A DNA stretch of 34,033 nt from Chromatiaceae bacterium (GCA_025458165.1 JALOTB010000031.1:1-34033), one strand, 5' to 3'; positions 15,763 to 24,104 are shown, numbered from the stretch's first letter. The notes: generated from the letters alone by a model not told the origin. Numbers and translations are program-made.

Positions 15763-15951
15763 TCAGCGGGTCGCCAGCCGCTCGATGAGAAAGTCGATCA
15801 GCACGCGGGCGCGCAGGGGCATGTAACGGTTCGCCGGGCAGAGCAGCGAGAAGGGCCGCGAGGCCCCGGCATGATCCCGCAGCAGCTCCGTCAGCCGGCC
15901 GGCGCGCAGGTCCCCCTCGACCATCTGATCGGCCCGGTAATAGCGCTGGGC
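15763..15951 (-). pseudogene. C-terminal remnant of a LysR-type regulator
   Basis: About 62 codons read AQRYYRADQMVEGDLRAGRL, then FSLLCPANRYMPLRARVLID, FLIERL. This is the characteristic end of a LysR effector domain (...DLAAGRLV...YP..R.LSPRVRAFIDFL). The DNA-binding domain and most of the effector domain are missing. The similarity stops near 15951, exactly where an NTF2-like fragment begins on the other strand, so the two lie at a rearrangement junction. Confidence 0.75.
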
Positions 15952-16062
15952 AAGGTCCAGTGCTCGATCCAGCCCAAGCCCTGCACCGACCTGCTCAGCT
16001 TCATCCAACGCGACGGTCGCTGGCAGACCATCGCCAAGGTGTTTCACTACGAGCTGGATCCA
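15952..16062 (+). pseudogene. C-terminal remnant of an NTF2-like / lumazine-binding family protein
   Basis: A plus-strand frame reads KVQCSIQPKPCTDLLSFIQR, then DGRWQTIAKVFHYE. It matches the last two strands of SnoaL/lumazine-binding-type NTF2 proteins (TDYLSLLKxDGxWxIxxKVFHYE). No start or N-terminal domain exists; upstream DNA is the LysR remnant in the opposite orientation. Positions 15677-15762 and 16063-16168 contain nothing I recognise. Confidence 0.65.
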
Positions 16063-16168
16063 AGGGTGGCAGAAACGCGGGCTGGCAGGGGCAGACGACG
16101 GGTCGCAGCGAGGTGCGACCAGAGCCGCTTGGGGGTTGAGCGATCAGCGGCTCAACCAGTTGGGAGCG

Positions 16169-16193
16169 GCGGCCGGGCCCCCGGCCCGGCCGC
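16169..16193. terminator. GC-rich perfect hairpin downstream of the 16233 gene
   Basis: Arms GCGGCCGGG and CCCGGCCGC (9 bp) flank a 7-base loop, 40 bp past the stop of the minus-strand gene. There is no T-run, so termination is only suggested. Confidence 0.35.
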
Positions 16194-16232
16194 AAAGGGT
16201 GCCGGCGCTTCCCTGCGAACAGGCCAGGCGTT

Positions 16233-16613
16233 TCAGACCCCGCCGTCCCGCGGCTTGACCACCCGCGCGATGGCCTCCTGCCGGGTGATCAGCTCACCGC
16301 CCTCCCGGACGTAGCGCCCGATGACGTCGGGGTTTCCGGCATACCACTCGTCGACCGAGGTCGGCGCGTCGATGCGCACGATGAAGGCTTGCTCGCTGGG
16401 GCCGTGGCCGTAGAACACATCCGGATTCCCGGCGTAGTAGTCCTGCAGCGACACGCGAACGTTGCTCTTCACGACTGGGCGGAAATCACCGCCAGAGACG
16501 GTGCTGAAGCCGGGCGTGAGGTCGGGGCCCGCAAAGTTGCCCCACTGATAGTCATGGGCAAACGCGAGGTTGGTAGCCAGGGTGAGCGCAGAGGCGATAA
16601 AAATGGTCTTCAT
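16233..16613 (-). CDS. Small secreted protein with two YAGNPD motifs
   Basis: This 126-residue protein starts with a signal peptide (MKTIFIASALTLATNLAFAHD, cut after AFA). The mature part contains the sequence YYAGNPDVFYGHG and, about 35 residues later, EWYAGNPDVIGRY, an internal repeat. It has no cysteine and no membrane segment after the signal. A CGGAG site precedes ATG. No family or function is recognised; periplasmic or extracellular location is inferred from the signal. Confidence 0.75.
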   Translation of the reverse strand: MKTIFIASALTLATNLAFAHDYQWGNFAGPDLTPGFSTVSGGDFRPVVKSNVRVSLQDYYAGNPDVFYGHGPSEQAFIVRIDAPTSVDEWYAGNPDVIGRYVREGGELITRQEAIARVVKPRDGGV

Positions 16614-16910
16614 GGGTCATCTCCGAGAGTTGATTGTAGGGGGCCGCTCGATGCGGCCTTCACAGTGAGAGACCCGAGCGTTCGCCGATTTCTTTCGACA
16701 GGTAACCCTTCTCGTACGGCGGTGCACGACCACACGAGCACCGCCGGCTGTTGATGCGGTTGACCGGGCCTCGTCACGGCCGGGGCGACAGGTCCGGTCG
16801 CCGCGACGCCTGCTAATTCGGCCCAGCGACGTAAACGGCTCTGGGATGACATCGATCGGCTATTTATTCCGAAAGATGGAATGTTGGATTCCATTCCCCG
16901 GATCTTCTGC

Positions 16911-16971
16911 TTTCGGGTTGCGTTTGCCACAGTTTAGCTGTCGCCAGCACGACGACGCATTCAACCCGAAA
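16911..16971 (+). promoter_or_regulatory. Inverted repeat in the leader of the CMD gene
   Basis: TTTCGGGTTG (16911-16920) and CAACCCGAAA (16962-16971) are exact complements separated by 41 bases. The right arm abuts the AGGAG site of the gene at 16985. An mRNA leader stem or an operator are both possible. The rest of the 371-bp gap 16614-16984 shows only a short dyad (TGGAAT-N5-ATTCCA near 16877-16893). Confidence 0.35.
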
Positions 16972-16984
16972 CAGGAGAAACACC

Positions 16985-17530
16985 ATGGCACGCATCAACA
17001 TCGTGACCGCCGAATCGGCCAACCCGGAGCAGAGGGCCCTGTATGACGCCATCCATGCCCAGCTCGGCATGGTGCCCAACTTCCTCAAGGTCTTCGCCAA
17101 CTCCCCGGCTGCCCTAAAGGCATTTCTGGGACTGCACGGCATCGCCGGCGACGGCTCGCTCGACCCGCAGACGCGCGAGCGCATCGCCCTTGCCCTGGCC
17201 CAGCAAAACGGTTGCGAGTATTGCCTTTCGGCGCATACCGCGATTGGCCGCAAGGCGGGCCTCAACGGCCCCGAGATGGTGGCCAACCGAGCGGGTACCA
17301 GCCAGGATGAGAAGGCGGCCGTCGCCGTGCGGTTTGCCCGCTCATTGGTCGCTCACATGGGTGAGGTGACCACCGAGGAGCTCATGGAGATGCGCAATGC
17401 CGGCTACAGCGAATCGGACATCGTCGAGGTGATCACCCACGTCGGCATGAACATCCTGACCAACCTGCTGGGCAAGGCCGGACGCGTCGACATCGACTTC
17501 CCGAAGGTCGAGTTGAGGCTCGCCGCCTGA
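16985..17530 (+). CDS. Carboxymuconolactone decarboxylase (AhpD-like) family protein
   Basis: This 181-residue all-helical protein has LGMVPNFLKVFANSPAALKA, then RERIALALAQQNGCEYCLSA with the CEYC-xxx-H redox/proton-relay motif, followed by HTAIGRKAGL and a C-terminal helical pair (SESDIVEVITHVGMNILTNL). This is the peroxidase-related/AhpD-like CMD architecture; alkylhydroperoxidase-type thiol chemistry is likely. AGGAG lies 9 bases upstream. It is followed after 51 bp by the PNPOx/reductase gene, probably in one operon that may be controlled by the LysR gene at 19139. Confidence 0.9.
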   Translation: MARINIVTAESANPEQRALYDAIHAQLGMVPNFLKVFANSPAALKAFLGLHGIAGDGSLDPQTRERIALALAQQNGCEYCLSAHTAIGRKAGLNGPEMVANRAGTSQDEKAAVAVRFARSLVAHMGEVTTEELMEMRNAGYSESDIVEVITHVGMNILTNLLGKAGRVDIDFPKVELRLAA

Positions 17531-17581
17531 TCCCGCCCACCGATGCCGGGGGCCATGCCCCCGGCGGCAAGGAGACTCGTC

Positions 17582-18880
17582 ATGGCCCGTGCCTTCGCCA
17601 AGATCGCCTTCACTCCGAATGTTCAAGCCGTCCAGGCGCGGCTGGGCAGCCGCGATGCCTACCGCACGGCGGAGCTCGGCGAGACCGAGCCGGTCGAGCT
17701 CGGCCCCGCTGAAATCGACTTTATCGGCGCGCGCGATAGCTTCTACCAGGGCACCGTCGGCGAGAACGGCTGGCCCTACGTCCAGCACCGCGGTGGGCCG
17801 CCTGGCTTCCTGCAGGTGCTGGACCCCAGGACGATCGGCTACGCCGACTTCTCCGGCAACCGCCAGTACATCTCGCTGGGCAATCTCGAAGGCGACGACC
17901 GGATCATGCTGTTCCTGATGGATTATCCCGGGCAGCGCCGGCTCAAGATCTGGGGACGGGCGCGCCTGATCGACGAGGACGCGGAGCCCGCGCTGGTCGC
18001 CCGGCTCGAGTCACCGAGCTATCGGGCGCGCGTCGAGCGTGGCGTCGTGATCACGGTGGAGGCCTTCGACTGGAACTGCCCGAAGTACATCACGCCGCGG
18101 TTCACGGAACGCGAGGTCCGGGAGCTCCGGGAGCTCGCCAGTGGCTGGCCGCCGGAGGCCGCAACGGGCGGATCTACCGCTGCCGAGCTGGATGAAATTG
18201 GCAGCGGCGCGCTGAAGCTGGTCGTGACCGGCATCCGTGAGATGACCCCCCGGGTGCGGACCTATGAGCTGCGCGCGCCCGACTGGAGCGATTTGCCGGC
18301 GGTCACGGCGGGCGCGCATCTCGTGGTGCCGGTGCGCCTGTCCGGGGGCCGAGTCGTCGCCCGGTCCTATTCGCTCGCCATGGATCCGCACCGGCGCGAC
18401 CTCTACGAGATCGCCGTACTGCGCGAGGAGACGGGACGCGGCGGGTCGGCGGCCATTCATGCCACCTGGCAGATCGGGACCCGGCTCGCGCTCGACCCAC
18501 CGGCGAATCAGTTCCCCCTCCACGATGACGCGCGTCCTGCCGTGCTGATCGCCGGCGGCATCGGCATCACGCCGATCAAAGCTATGGCCCATGCGCTCAA
18601 GGCCCGCGGCACGCCCTTCGAACTGCACTACAGCGCCAGGACCCCCCGCGACATGGCCTATCGGGACGGGCTGACCGTCGCGTTTCCGGGGGAGGTGCAC
18701 CCGTATTTCACGCGCTCCCCGGGCGGATCCCGTATCGATCTTCCTGCGATCATGCGCTCTGCCCCTGCTGAAACGCTGTTCTACGTCTGTGGCCCGGCCC
18801 GCTTGATCGAGGCCGCGAGGGACGCCGCACGCGAGCTCGCGATCGCGGCCGAACGGGTGCAGTACGAGAGCTTCGAGTGA
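17582..18880 (+). CDS. PNPOx-like / ferredoxin-reductase fusion flavoprotein
   Basis: This 432-residue protein has an N-terminal pyridoxamine-phosphate-oxidase-like split-barrel domain (about 1-200: GARDSFYQGTVGENGWPYVQ, IGYADFSGNRQYISLGNL, RLKIWGRARLI). An FNR-type module follows (about 210-432) with FAD binding at ARSYSLAMDP and NAD(P) binding at VLIAGGIGITPIKAMAHALK and FYVCGPARLIEA. Relatives normally carry a C-terminal [2Fe-2S] domain; this one stops at RVQYESFE, where that domain would begin. AAGGAG precedes the ATG at 17582; the frame is open 13 codons upstream. It probably transfers electrons from NAD(P)H in an oxidative or detoxification step together with the CMD protein. Confidence 0.88.
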   Translation: MARAFAKIAFTPNVQAVQARLGSRDAYRTAELGETEPVELGPAEIDFIGARDSFYQGTVGENGWPYVQHRGGPPGFLQVLDPRTIGYADFSGNRQYISLGNLEGDDRIMLFLMDYPGQRRLKIWGRARLIDEDAEPALVARLESPSYRARVERGVVITVEAFDWNCPKYITPRFTEREVRELRELASGWPPEAATGGSTAAELDEIGSGALKLVVTGIREMTPRVRTYELRAPDWSDLPAVTAGAHLVVPVRLSGGRVVARSYSLAMDPHRRDLYEIAVLREETGRGGSAAIHATWQIGTRLALDPPANQFPLHDDARPAVLIAGGIGITPIKAMAHALKARGTPFELHYSARTPRDMAYRDGLTVAFPGEVHPYFTRSPGGSRIDLPAIMRSAPAETLFYVCGPARLIEAARDAARELAIAAERVQYESFE

Positions 18881-18900
18881 AACCACCGGCGCCGGTCAAG

Positions 18901-18937
18901 GGCCGCTCCCATCCTTGCGATGTCCGCAGGAGCGGCC
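18901..18937 (+). terminator. Hairpin after the CMD/reductase genes
   Basis: GGCCGCTCC and GGAGCGGCC are exact complements around a 19-base loop, 20 bp after the stop. There is no T-run, so it is a weak candidate. Confidence 0.3.
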
Positions 18938-19138
18938 GAATCGCCGGGACGGTAAGAGCCACCTTGGTCAGCGGGTCGGCCGATCCAGGCGTCGCTCGCG
19001 AGACGAGCCTTGCGTCACGCCCTGCCCGGCTGGTTGGCCCGGGAAACGACCTGCCGGACGTTTCTGACCTCGGCACTTGCGTGCCGCGGTGAGAACGGGC
19101 GTAGACTTGGGCCAATCATTCCAGTAGACGGAACAACC

Positions 19139-20038
19139 ATGGATCGTTGCCGGCTCATGACCGTCTTCCTGGCGGTCGCCGAGGAGCAAGGGTTCGCGGC
19201 GGCCGCGCGACGCCTGCGGATGTCGCCACCCGCGGTGACCCGGGCCGTCGTCGCGCTGGAGGATCGCCTGGGTGTGCGCCTGCTGCAGCGCACCACGCGG
19301 GTGGTCAAGGTCACCGAGGCCGGTGCGCAGTACCTGGAGGACGCCCGGCGGATTCTCGCCGAGCTCGACGAGGCCGACACGCTCGCGGCCGGTCACCAGG
19401 CCAACCCCCGGGGAGAGCTGGCGGTGACCGCGCCGGTGCTGTTCGGCCGCCTCTATGTGATGCCGGTCATCACCGCCTACCGCTTGCGCTACGAGCAGAC
19501 CAGCGTTTCCGCGCTCTTCGTCGATCGGGTGGTCAATCTGATGGAGGAGGGCTTGGACGTGGGCGTGCGTATCGGGACGCTGCCGGATTCCTCGTTGCGG
19601 GCGGTCCGCGTCGGGCAGGTGCGGCGGGTCGTGGTGGCGAGCCCTGCCTATCTCGCCGAGCACGGGACACCGCAGACGCCCGAGGAGCTGGCGAGCCATC
19701 GGATCATCGCGGCGACCGCGCTCTCGCCGACGCCGGAATGGGACTTCGGCGGGACTGGCACCCGCAGCACCGTCCGCGTGCGACCCGCCGTCCTCGTCAA
19801 CACCAATGACGGCGCGCTGGAGGCCGCCCGTGCGGGGTTTGGGCTGACCCGGGTGCTCTCCTACCAGGTCGCCCCCCAGGTCGCGGCCGGGGAGCTCAGG
19901 CGGGTGCTGGAGAACTTCGAGGGTCCGGACTGGCCGGTCCACGTCCTCCATCACGAGGGCCGGCACCGCTCGGCCAAGGTGCACCGCTTCGTCGAGCTCG
20001 CCGTGGAGCGGCTGCGGGCGGAGCCCGCCCTGCGCTAG
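19139..20038 (+). CDS. LysR-type transcriptional regulator
   Basis: This 299-residue regulator has an N-terminal winged HTH (MTVFLAVAEEQGFAAAARRL, MSPPAVTRAVVALEDRLGVR, LLQRTTRVVKVTEAG). The substrate-binding domain is from about 90 (GELAVTAPVLFGRLYVMPVI, DVGVRIGTLPDSSLRAVRVG, GFGLTRVLSYQVAPQVAAGE). The start at 19139 is chosen because the HTH begins there; the upstream in-frame extension has no similarity. Genes upstream (CMD and PNPOx/reductase) are plausible targets. Its TAG stop overlaps the stop of the convergent AraC gene within the palindrome CTAG (20035-20038). Confidence 0.92.
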   Translation: MDRCRLMTVFLAVAEEQGFAAAARRLRMSPPAVTRAVVALEDRLGVRLLQRTTRVVKVTEAGAQYLEDARRILAELDEADTLAAGHQANPRGELAVTAPVLFGRLYVMPVITAYRLRYEQTSVSALFVDRVVNLMEEGLDVGVRIGTLPDSSLRAVRVGQVRRVVVASPAYLAEHGTPQTPEELASHRIIAATALSPTPEWDFGGTGTRSTVRVRPAVLVNTNDGALEAARAGFGLTRVLSYQVAPQVAAGELRRVLENFEGPDWPVHVLHHEGRHRSAKVHRFVELAVERLRAEPALR

Positions 20039-20970
20039 GCCGTCGCGCCCGGCCCCGGAGCGCCCGGGTCACCGACGTGGCCGCGTCGGATCTGCCCCGG
20101 GCTGCTTCCGAGCTCGCGCTTGAACGCCCGGCTGAAGGCCGCCTCGCTGCCGTAGCCCAGGCGCTCAGCGATCTCGATCAGCGGCAGGCCGCCGTCGCGC
20201 AGCCACTCGGCGGCGAGCTGCATACGCCAGCGCCGCAGGTAGCCCATGGGCGTCAGGCCCGCCAGGGCGTGGAAGCGGGTGGCGAAGGCCGAGCGCGAGA
20301 GCCCGGCCTCGCGCGCCAGGGACTCCAGCGGCCAGGACCGGGCGGGGTCGGCGTGGATCGCGCGCAGGGCGAGGTGCAGATGCCGGTCGGCAAGCGCGGC
20401 GAGGAAGCCGCGGTTCGCCTCGCCCCGCGCCATCGCTACCCGCACCGCGAGCACGAAGAGGGCATCACCCAGCCGATCCAGCACCACCTCGCCACCCACA
20501 CCGCCGCGTTCGGCCTCGGTGATCATGAGCCGGACCAGGTCGGCCATGGGCTCGGCCCCGGCATCGCGGTCGGGACGCAGCAGCATCAGCGCCGGCAGGG
20601 CCTCGATCACCGGGTTCCAGGCGCGTGAGCCGAACTCGAAGTAGCCGCAGATCAGGCTCACCGAGGGTCCCGGGTCGCCCTCGGTGGCGGGCCGGTTGCG
20701 CGCGACCTCGGGCGTCGGCGGCTGGGGCCGGTCGCTGATCAGGTGCGGGGCGTCGCGCGGCAGGACCAGCAGGTCCCCGGCCTGCAGGGCGGTCGGCGCC
20801 GCGTCGGGTCGGTGCAGCCAGCAGTCGCCGCGGGCGACCACGTGGAAGGCGGCCTTGCCCTGGCCCGAGATGTCCACCGCCCAGGCCCCACAGAAGCGCG
20901 CATGCAGGAAGATATCGGCGCGCAGCCGCAGCCGGCGCAGGACGTCGGTGACAGGATCGGCAGTCGGCAT
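20035..20970 (-). CDS. AraC-family regulator with cupin (AraC_binding-6-like) domain
   Basis: This 311-residue protein has an N-terminal cupin-like sensor domain (residues ~5-190: GAWAVDISGQGKAAFHVVAR, ALQAGDLLVLPRDAPHLISD, LICGYFEF). The C-terminal double HTH is at about 205-300: WPLESLAREAGLSRSAFATR, FHALAGLTPMGYLRRWRMQL, ERLGYGSEAAFSRAFKRELG. It is divergent from the secreted cupredoxin-like gene at 21084, with a perfect 29-bp dyad in between that is a natural operator. The ligand is unknown. Confidence 0.92.
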   Translation of the reverse strand: MPTADPVTDVLRRLRLRADIFLHARFCGAWAVDISGQGKAAFHVVARGDCWLHRPDAAPTALQAGDLLVLPRDAPHLISDRPQPPTPEVARNRPATEGDPGPSVSLICGYFEFGSRAWNPVIEALPALMLLRPDRDAGAEPMADLVRLMITEAERGGVGGEVVLDRLGDALFVLAVRVAMARGEANRGFLAALADRHLHLALRAIHADPARSWPLESLAREAGLSRSAFATRFHALAGLTPMGYLRRWRMQLAAEWLRDGGLPLIEIAERLGYGSEAAFSRAFKRELGSSPGQIRRGHVGDPGAPGPGATA

Positions 20971-20981
20971 AATCTGAACGC

Positions 20982-21010
20982 ATGATCAAAGAATGTGGAT
21001 CTTTGATCAT
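20982..21010. promoter_or_regulatory. Perfect 11-bp inverted repeat between divergent genes
   Basis: ATGATCAAAGA (20982-20992) and TCTTTGATCAT (21000-21010) are exact complements around 7 bases. The dyad lies 12 bp upstream of the araC-type start and 73 bp upstream of the 21084 gene. This location fits an operator controlling one or both promoters. Confidence 0.6.
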
Positions 21011-21083
21011 TCATCGTACCTGAGATCTCGCCTAGTCTGTACTCACGGCACTGTCGCCGTGTCCCTCAAGTGAGACCCTGACG

Positions 21084-21458
21084 ATGCGCAAGACCTACCA
21101 CAGCCTGCTCCTTGGCGGCCTGCTTCTGGCCTCCTCCCTCGGCTTCGCCGGCACGCCGGTCACCGACAACGGCGTGACCACCATCCACCTCGACCAGTAC
21201 GGCGGCTACTTCTCCGCGCGTGAGACCCTCGCCGACCTCAAGCCGGGGACCTACCGCTTCGTGGTGACCAACAAAGCGGGCAAGGTGGTCGGCTTCCAGA
21301 TCCAGGACCACGCGACCCATGAGCTGCTCGACATGTTCCCCCTGGAGCCCGGGGCGAGCCGCGTGAGCGAGGTCAAGGTATCCGCCAACGGCTTCCGCTA
21401 CCGCTGCCCGATCAACCCGACCCCCTGGTACGAAGTCGACACCATCAAGGCCAATTAA
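21084..21458 (+). CDS. Small secreted cupredoxin-like protein
   Basis: This 124-residue protein has a signal peptide (MRKTYHSLLLGGLLLASSLGFA, cut near residue 22). A beta-rich mature part follows (DLKPGTYRFVVTNKAGKVVG, FQIQDHATHELLDMFPLEPG, NGFRYRCPINPTPWYEVDTI). The PGTYRFVVTN ... GFRYRCPIN arrangement resembles cupredoxin-fold proteins with one Cys, and His residues in DHATHE could take part in metal binding, but a classical type-1 copper set is not complete. It is divergent from the AraC regulator and ends in a good terminator, so it is a single-gene unit. Function unknown. Confidence 0.75.
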   Translation: MRKTYHSLLLGGLLLASSLGFAGTPVTDNGVTTIHLDQYGGYFSARETLADLKPGTYRFVVTNKAGKVVGFQIQDHATHELLDMFPLEPGASRVSEVKVSANGFRYRCPINPTPWYEVDTIKAN

Positions 21459-21486
21459 GGGCAACCTGGAAATTCAAGGTACCCGT

Positions 21487-21513
21487 GCGGCACAGGGATG
21501 TGCCGCCATTTTT
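21487..21513 (+). terminator. Rho-independent terminator
   Basis: Arms GCGGCACA (21487-21494) and TGTGCCGC (21499-21506) flank a GGGA loop and are followed by CATTTTTAT. The stem-loop plus T5 run lies 29 bp after the stop of the 21084 gene. Confidence 0.85.
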
Positions 21514-21583
21514 ATGGTCCCGTTAAGGCCGCGGGGCCCGCGCCACCCGCCTGCCGTCTGCGGCAGACACCCACCGGAGCGGA

Positions 21584-22615
21584 TCAAGGCTCCGCGCTCG
21601 CGGCGACGCGCAGACAGTGGACGCTGAAGAGCCCCTCGGGATCGGTCCACACCGCCTCAGTCTCGTACCCCGCAGACGCCGCGAGAACGCCGAACCCTGC
21701 GCGGTCGTATTTGTAGGAGCTCTCGGTATGGATGGTCTCCCCGGCGCGGAAGTAGAAACGCTCTCCACCAACCCGCACGCTCTGCTCGATGCGGCTGACC
21801 AGGTGCATCTCGATGCGGCCCGGTCCCCCCGCCGATCCCGGGTCGGGCGCTGGGTCGTAGAAGGCGCGGTGGGCGAAGGCGTCCAGGTCGAAGTCAGCGC
21901 CGAGCTCGCGGTTGAGCCGCACCAGCAGGTTGCGGTTGAACTCCGCGGTCACCCCCTGGGCGTCGTTGTAGGCGGCCTCCAGGCGGGCCTGGTCCTTCTT
22001 GAGATCGACGCCGATTAGGAGACGCCCGCCGGAACCGACCAGCGCCGCGATGCGCCCGAGCAGTGCGCGCGCCTGGGGCGGGTCGAAATTGCCGATGCTC
22101 GAGCCCGGGAAGAAGGCGATACCTGGCCCCCAGTCGGGCTCCAAGGGCAGCTCGACGGGGCCGGAGTAATCGGCGCAGACGGCGTGGATCAGGAGCCGCG
22201 GGAAGCGCTCAGCGAGAGCGCGCGCCGAGGCCAACAGATGCTCCTTGGAGATATCGACTGGGACGTAGACCGCAGGCTCCAGGACGGCGAGTAGGGTTTG
22301 GATCTTGACGCTGCTGCCGCTGCCGAGCTCCACCAGCACCCGGCCGCGCCCGAGCCGCTCGGCCATCGCGGCGCCCTGCTCGCGGAGGATGGCGATCTCG
22401 GTGCGCGTCGGGTAATACTCGGGCAGCTCGGTGATGGCATCGAACAGCAGCGACCCGCGCCGGTCGTAGAAGAGCTTCGGGGGCAGCGACTTCTGCGGTT
22501 GGGAGAGGCCGCGCAGGACCTCGTCGCGCAGGTCGGCGGGGGTGGGGTGGAGGTCGTGCAGACGGACCCGCTCGCCGTCGCGATGGGCCAGTGGCCGCGG
22601 ACTGGGTCGGCTCAT
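21584..22615 (-). CDS. egtD: L-histidine N-alpha-methyltransferase EgtD
   Basis: This 343-residue SAM methyltransferase makes hercynine (trimethyl-histidine) in ergothioneine synthesis. Family marks are PQKSLPPKLFYDRRGSLLFD, then ITELPEYYPTRTE. The SAM loop is VELGSGSSVKIQTLL, followed by YVPVDISKEHL, FFPGSSIGNF, LIGVDLKKD, YNDAQGVTAEFNRNLL and IHTESSYKY. The start ATG overlaps the egtB stop by 4 bp, so the two are translationally coupled. The cysteine step is done by EgtB alone here; no egtA, egtC or egtE is visible nearby. Confidence 0.94.
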   Translation of the reverse strand: MSRPSPRPLAHRDGERVRLHDLHPTPADLRDEVLRGLSQPQKSLPPKLFYDRRGSLLFDAITELPEYYPTRTEIAILREQGAAMAERLGRGRVLVELGSGSSVKIQTLLAVLEPAVYVPVDISKEHLLASARALAERFPRLLIHAVCADYSGPVELPLEPDWGPGIAFFPGSSIGNFDPPQARALLGRIAALVGSGGRLLIGVDLKKDQARLEAAYNDAQGVTAEFNRNLLVRLNRELGADFDLDAFAHRAFYDPAPDPGSAGGPGRIEMHLVSRIEQSVRVGGERFYFRAGETIHTESSYKYDRAGFGVLAASAGYETEAVWTDPEGLFSVHCLRVAASAEP

Positions 22616-23910
22616 GATCCGTCCCGGGCAAGGCGCAGACCCATGAACTGCCAGCGCTCGCGGGGATAGAAGAAATTGCGGTAGCTCACCCGGACGTGCT
22701 CGCGCGCGGTGGTGCAGGAGCCCCCGCGCAGGACCATCTGGCTGCACATGAACTTGCCGTTGTACTCGCCGAGCGCCCCCGCCGGGGCCCGATAGCCGGG
22801 GTAGGGCAGATAGGCCGAGCCGGTCCATTCCCACAGGTCGCCGAACATCTGACGCAGGCCACCGCTCGCCTCGGGGGCTGGGCGCGGGTGCAGCCAGCCG
22901 TCCTCGACGAAGTGCCCGGCGCGCGGCAGCCCCGCCGCCGCGTGCTCCCACTCCGCCTCGGTCGGCAGACGCGCCCCCGCCCAGGTGGCGAAGGCCTCGG
23001 CCTCGTAGTAGCTCAGGTGACAGACCGGCTCGGCCGGGTTGAGCGGGCGCAGGCCGCCGAGCGTCATCACCTGCCAGCCATCCGGCGAGCGCTCCCAGTA
23101 CAGCGGCGTGCGCCAACCCTGCACGCGCACCGCGGCCCAGGCGTCGGAGAGCCAGAGGGCGGGGGTCTCATAACCGCCGTCCTCGATGAAGGCGAGATAC
23201 TCGCCGTTGGTCACCAGGCGGTCTGCCAGCGCGAAGGGGGCCAGGTACACCCGGTGGCGAGGCCGCTCGTTGTCCCAGGCGAAGCCCTCGGCCCTGGCAC
23301 CGATCTCCACCAACCCCCCGTCGAAGGTGCGGTACGCGAGCGGCGAGGGCTCGCCCTTGGGGGCAGCGGGCAGATCGGCGCGGTAGGCGGGGCGCAGCGG
23401 GTTGTAGGCCAGGTTGCGCTTGGTGTCGGTCAGCAGCAGCTCCTGGTGCTGTTGCTCGTGATTGAGGCCGATCTCCAGCCGCGCGGCGACGGTCGGCCAA
23501 TCGTCGGGGTCGCAGCGCTCGATCAGTGGCGCCATGCCCTCGTCCACGTGCCGGCGGTAGTCGTGCACCTCTGCCACCGTCGGGCGTGAGAGCAGCCCGC
23601 GCTCGGCCCGCGGCCAGAACCCGCTCCCGGTCTGCTCGTAATAGCTGTTGAAGAGATGGGCGAAACGCTCGTCGAAGACCCGATAGCCCGGCAGGTAGGG
23701 CACCAGCAGAAAGGTCTCGAAGAACCAGGAGACGTGGGCCAGGTGCCAGCGCGGCGGGCTCGCCTCCAGGACGACCTGGATCACCTGATCCTCGATCGTC
23801 AGCGGCTCGCACAGGCGCTCGGTGAAGCGACGCACCCGACGGTAGCGGGCGAGCAGGGTCTCGGGGTCCAGGGAGAAAGAAGGCCGTTCCACTGAGGTGT
23901 CGGTTGGCAT
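22612..23910 (-). CDS. egtB: Hercynine oxygenase / sulfoxide synthase EgtB
   Basis: This 432-residue non-heme iron enzyme links hercynine to a thiol (glutamyl-cysteine or cysteine) as a sulfoxide. The N-terminal DinB-like domain carries iron ligands in WHLAHVSWFFETF and GLNHEQQHQELLLTD (HxxxH pattern with a distant His). The C-terminal formylglycine-generating-enzyme domain shows GFAWDNERPRHRVYL, NGEYLAFIEDGGY, RLPTEAEWEHAA, QMFGDLWEWTGSAYLPYPGY and VLRGGSCTTAREHVRVSYRN. The start at 23910 has a GGAG site; the frame extends upstream without similarity. The product is a thiol antioxidant, fitting the stress-response setting. Confidence 0.94.
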   Translation of the reverse strand: MPTDTSVERPSFSLDPETLLARYRRVRRFTERLCEPLTIEDQVIQVVLEASPPRWHLAHVSWFFETFLLVPYLPGYRVFDERFAHLFNSYYEQTGSGFWPRAERGLLSRPTVAEVHDYRRHVDEGMAPLIERCDPDDWPTVAARLEIGLNHEQQHQELLLTDTKRNLAYNPLRPAYRADLPAAPKGEPSPLAYRTFDGGLVEIGARAEGFAWDNERPRHRVYLAPFALADRLVTNGEYLAFIEDGGYETPALWLSDAWAAVRVQGWRTPLYWERSPDGWQVMTLGGLRPLNPAEPVCHLSYYEAEAFATWAGARLPTEAEWEHAAAGLPRAGHFVEDGWLHPRPAPEASGGLRQMFGDLWEWTGSAYLPYPGYRAPAGALGEYNGKFMCSQMVLRGGSCTTAREHVRVSYRNFFYPRERWQFMGLRLARDGS

Positions 23911-24066
23911 CGCGAAGACTCCATTGATGGCGGACGGGGCCGCGCTTAACCCGTCATCCGAGGACAGACGGTGCGCGCGACACGACGCGCCCGGGCGAGA
24001 CCGGCAGTCTAGCGAAACAACCGGGCAGGGTCGCCCCCGAGCCCGGACCGGCGTCAGCGGCTGGAA

Positions 24067-24104
24067 ACCGCCCCGAGCGGGGCGGTACTGCCCGGGCGGG
24101 CAGT
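24067..24104 (-). terminator. Two adjacent perfect hairpins after the flavoprotein gene
   Basis: ACTGCCC-GGGC-GGGCAGT (24087-24104) and ACCGCCCC-GAGC-GGGGCGGT (24067-24086) are back to back right at the stop of the minus-strand gene. On that strand the second is followed by TTTCC. A tandem terminator is likely although the T-run is short. Confidence 0.65.
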
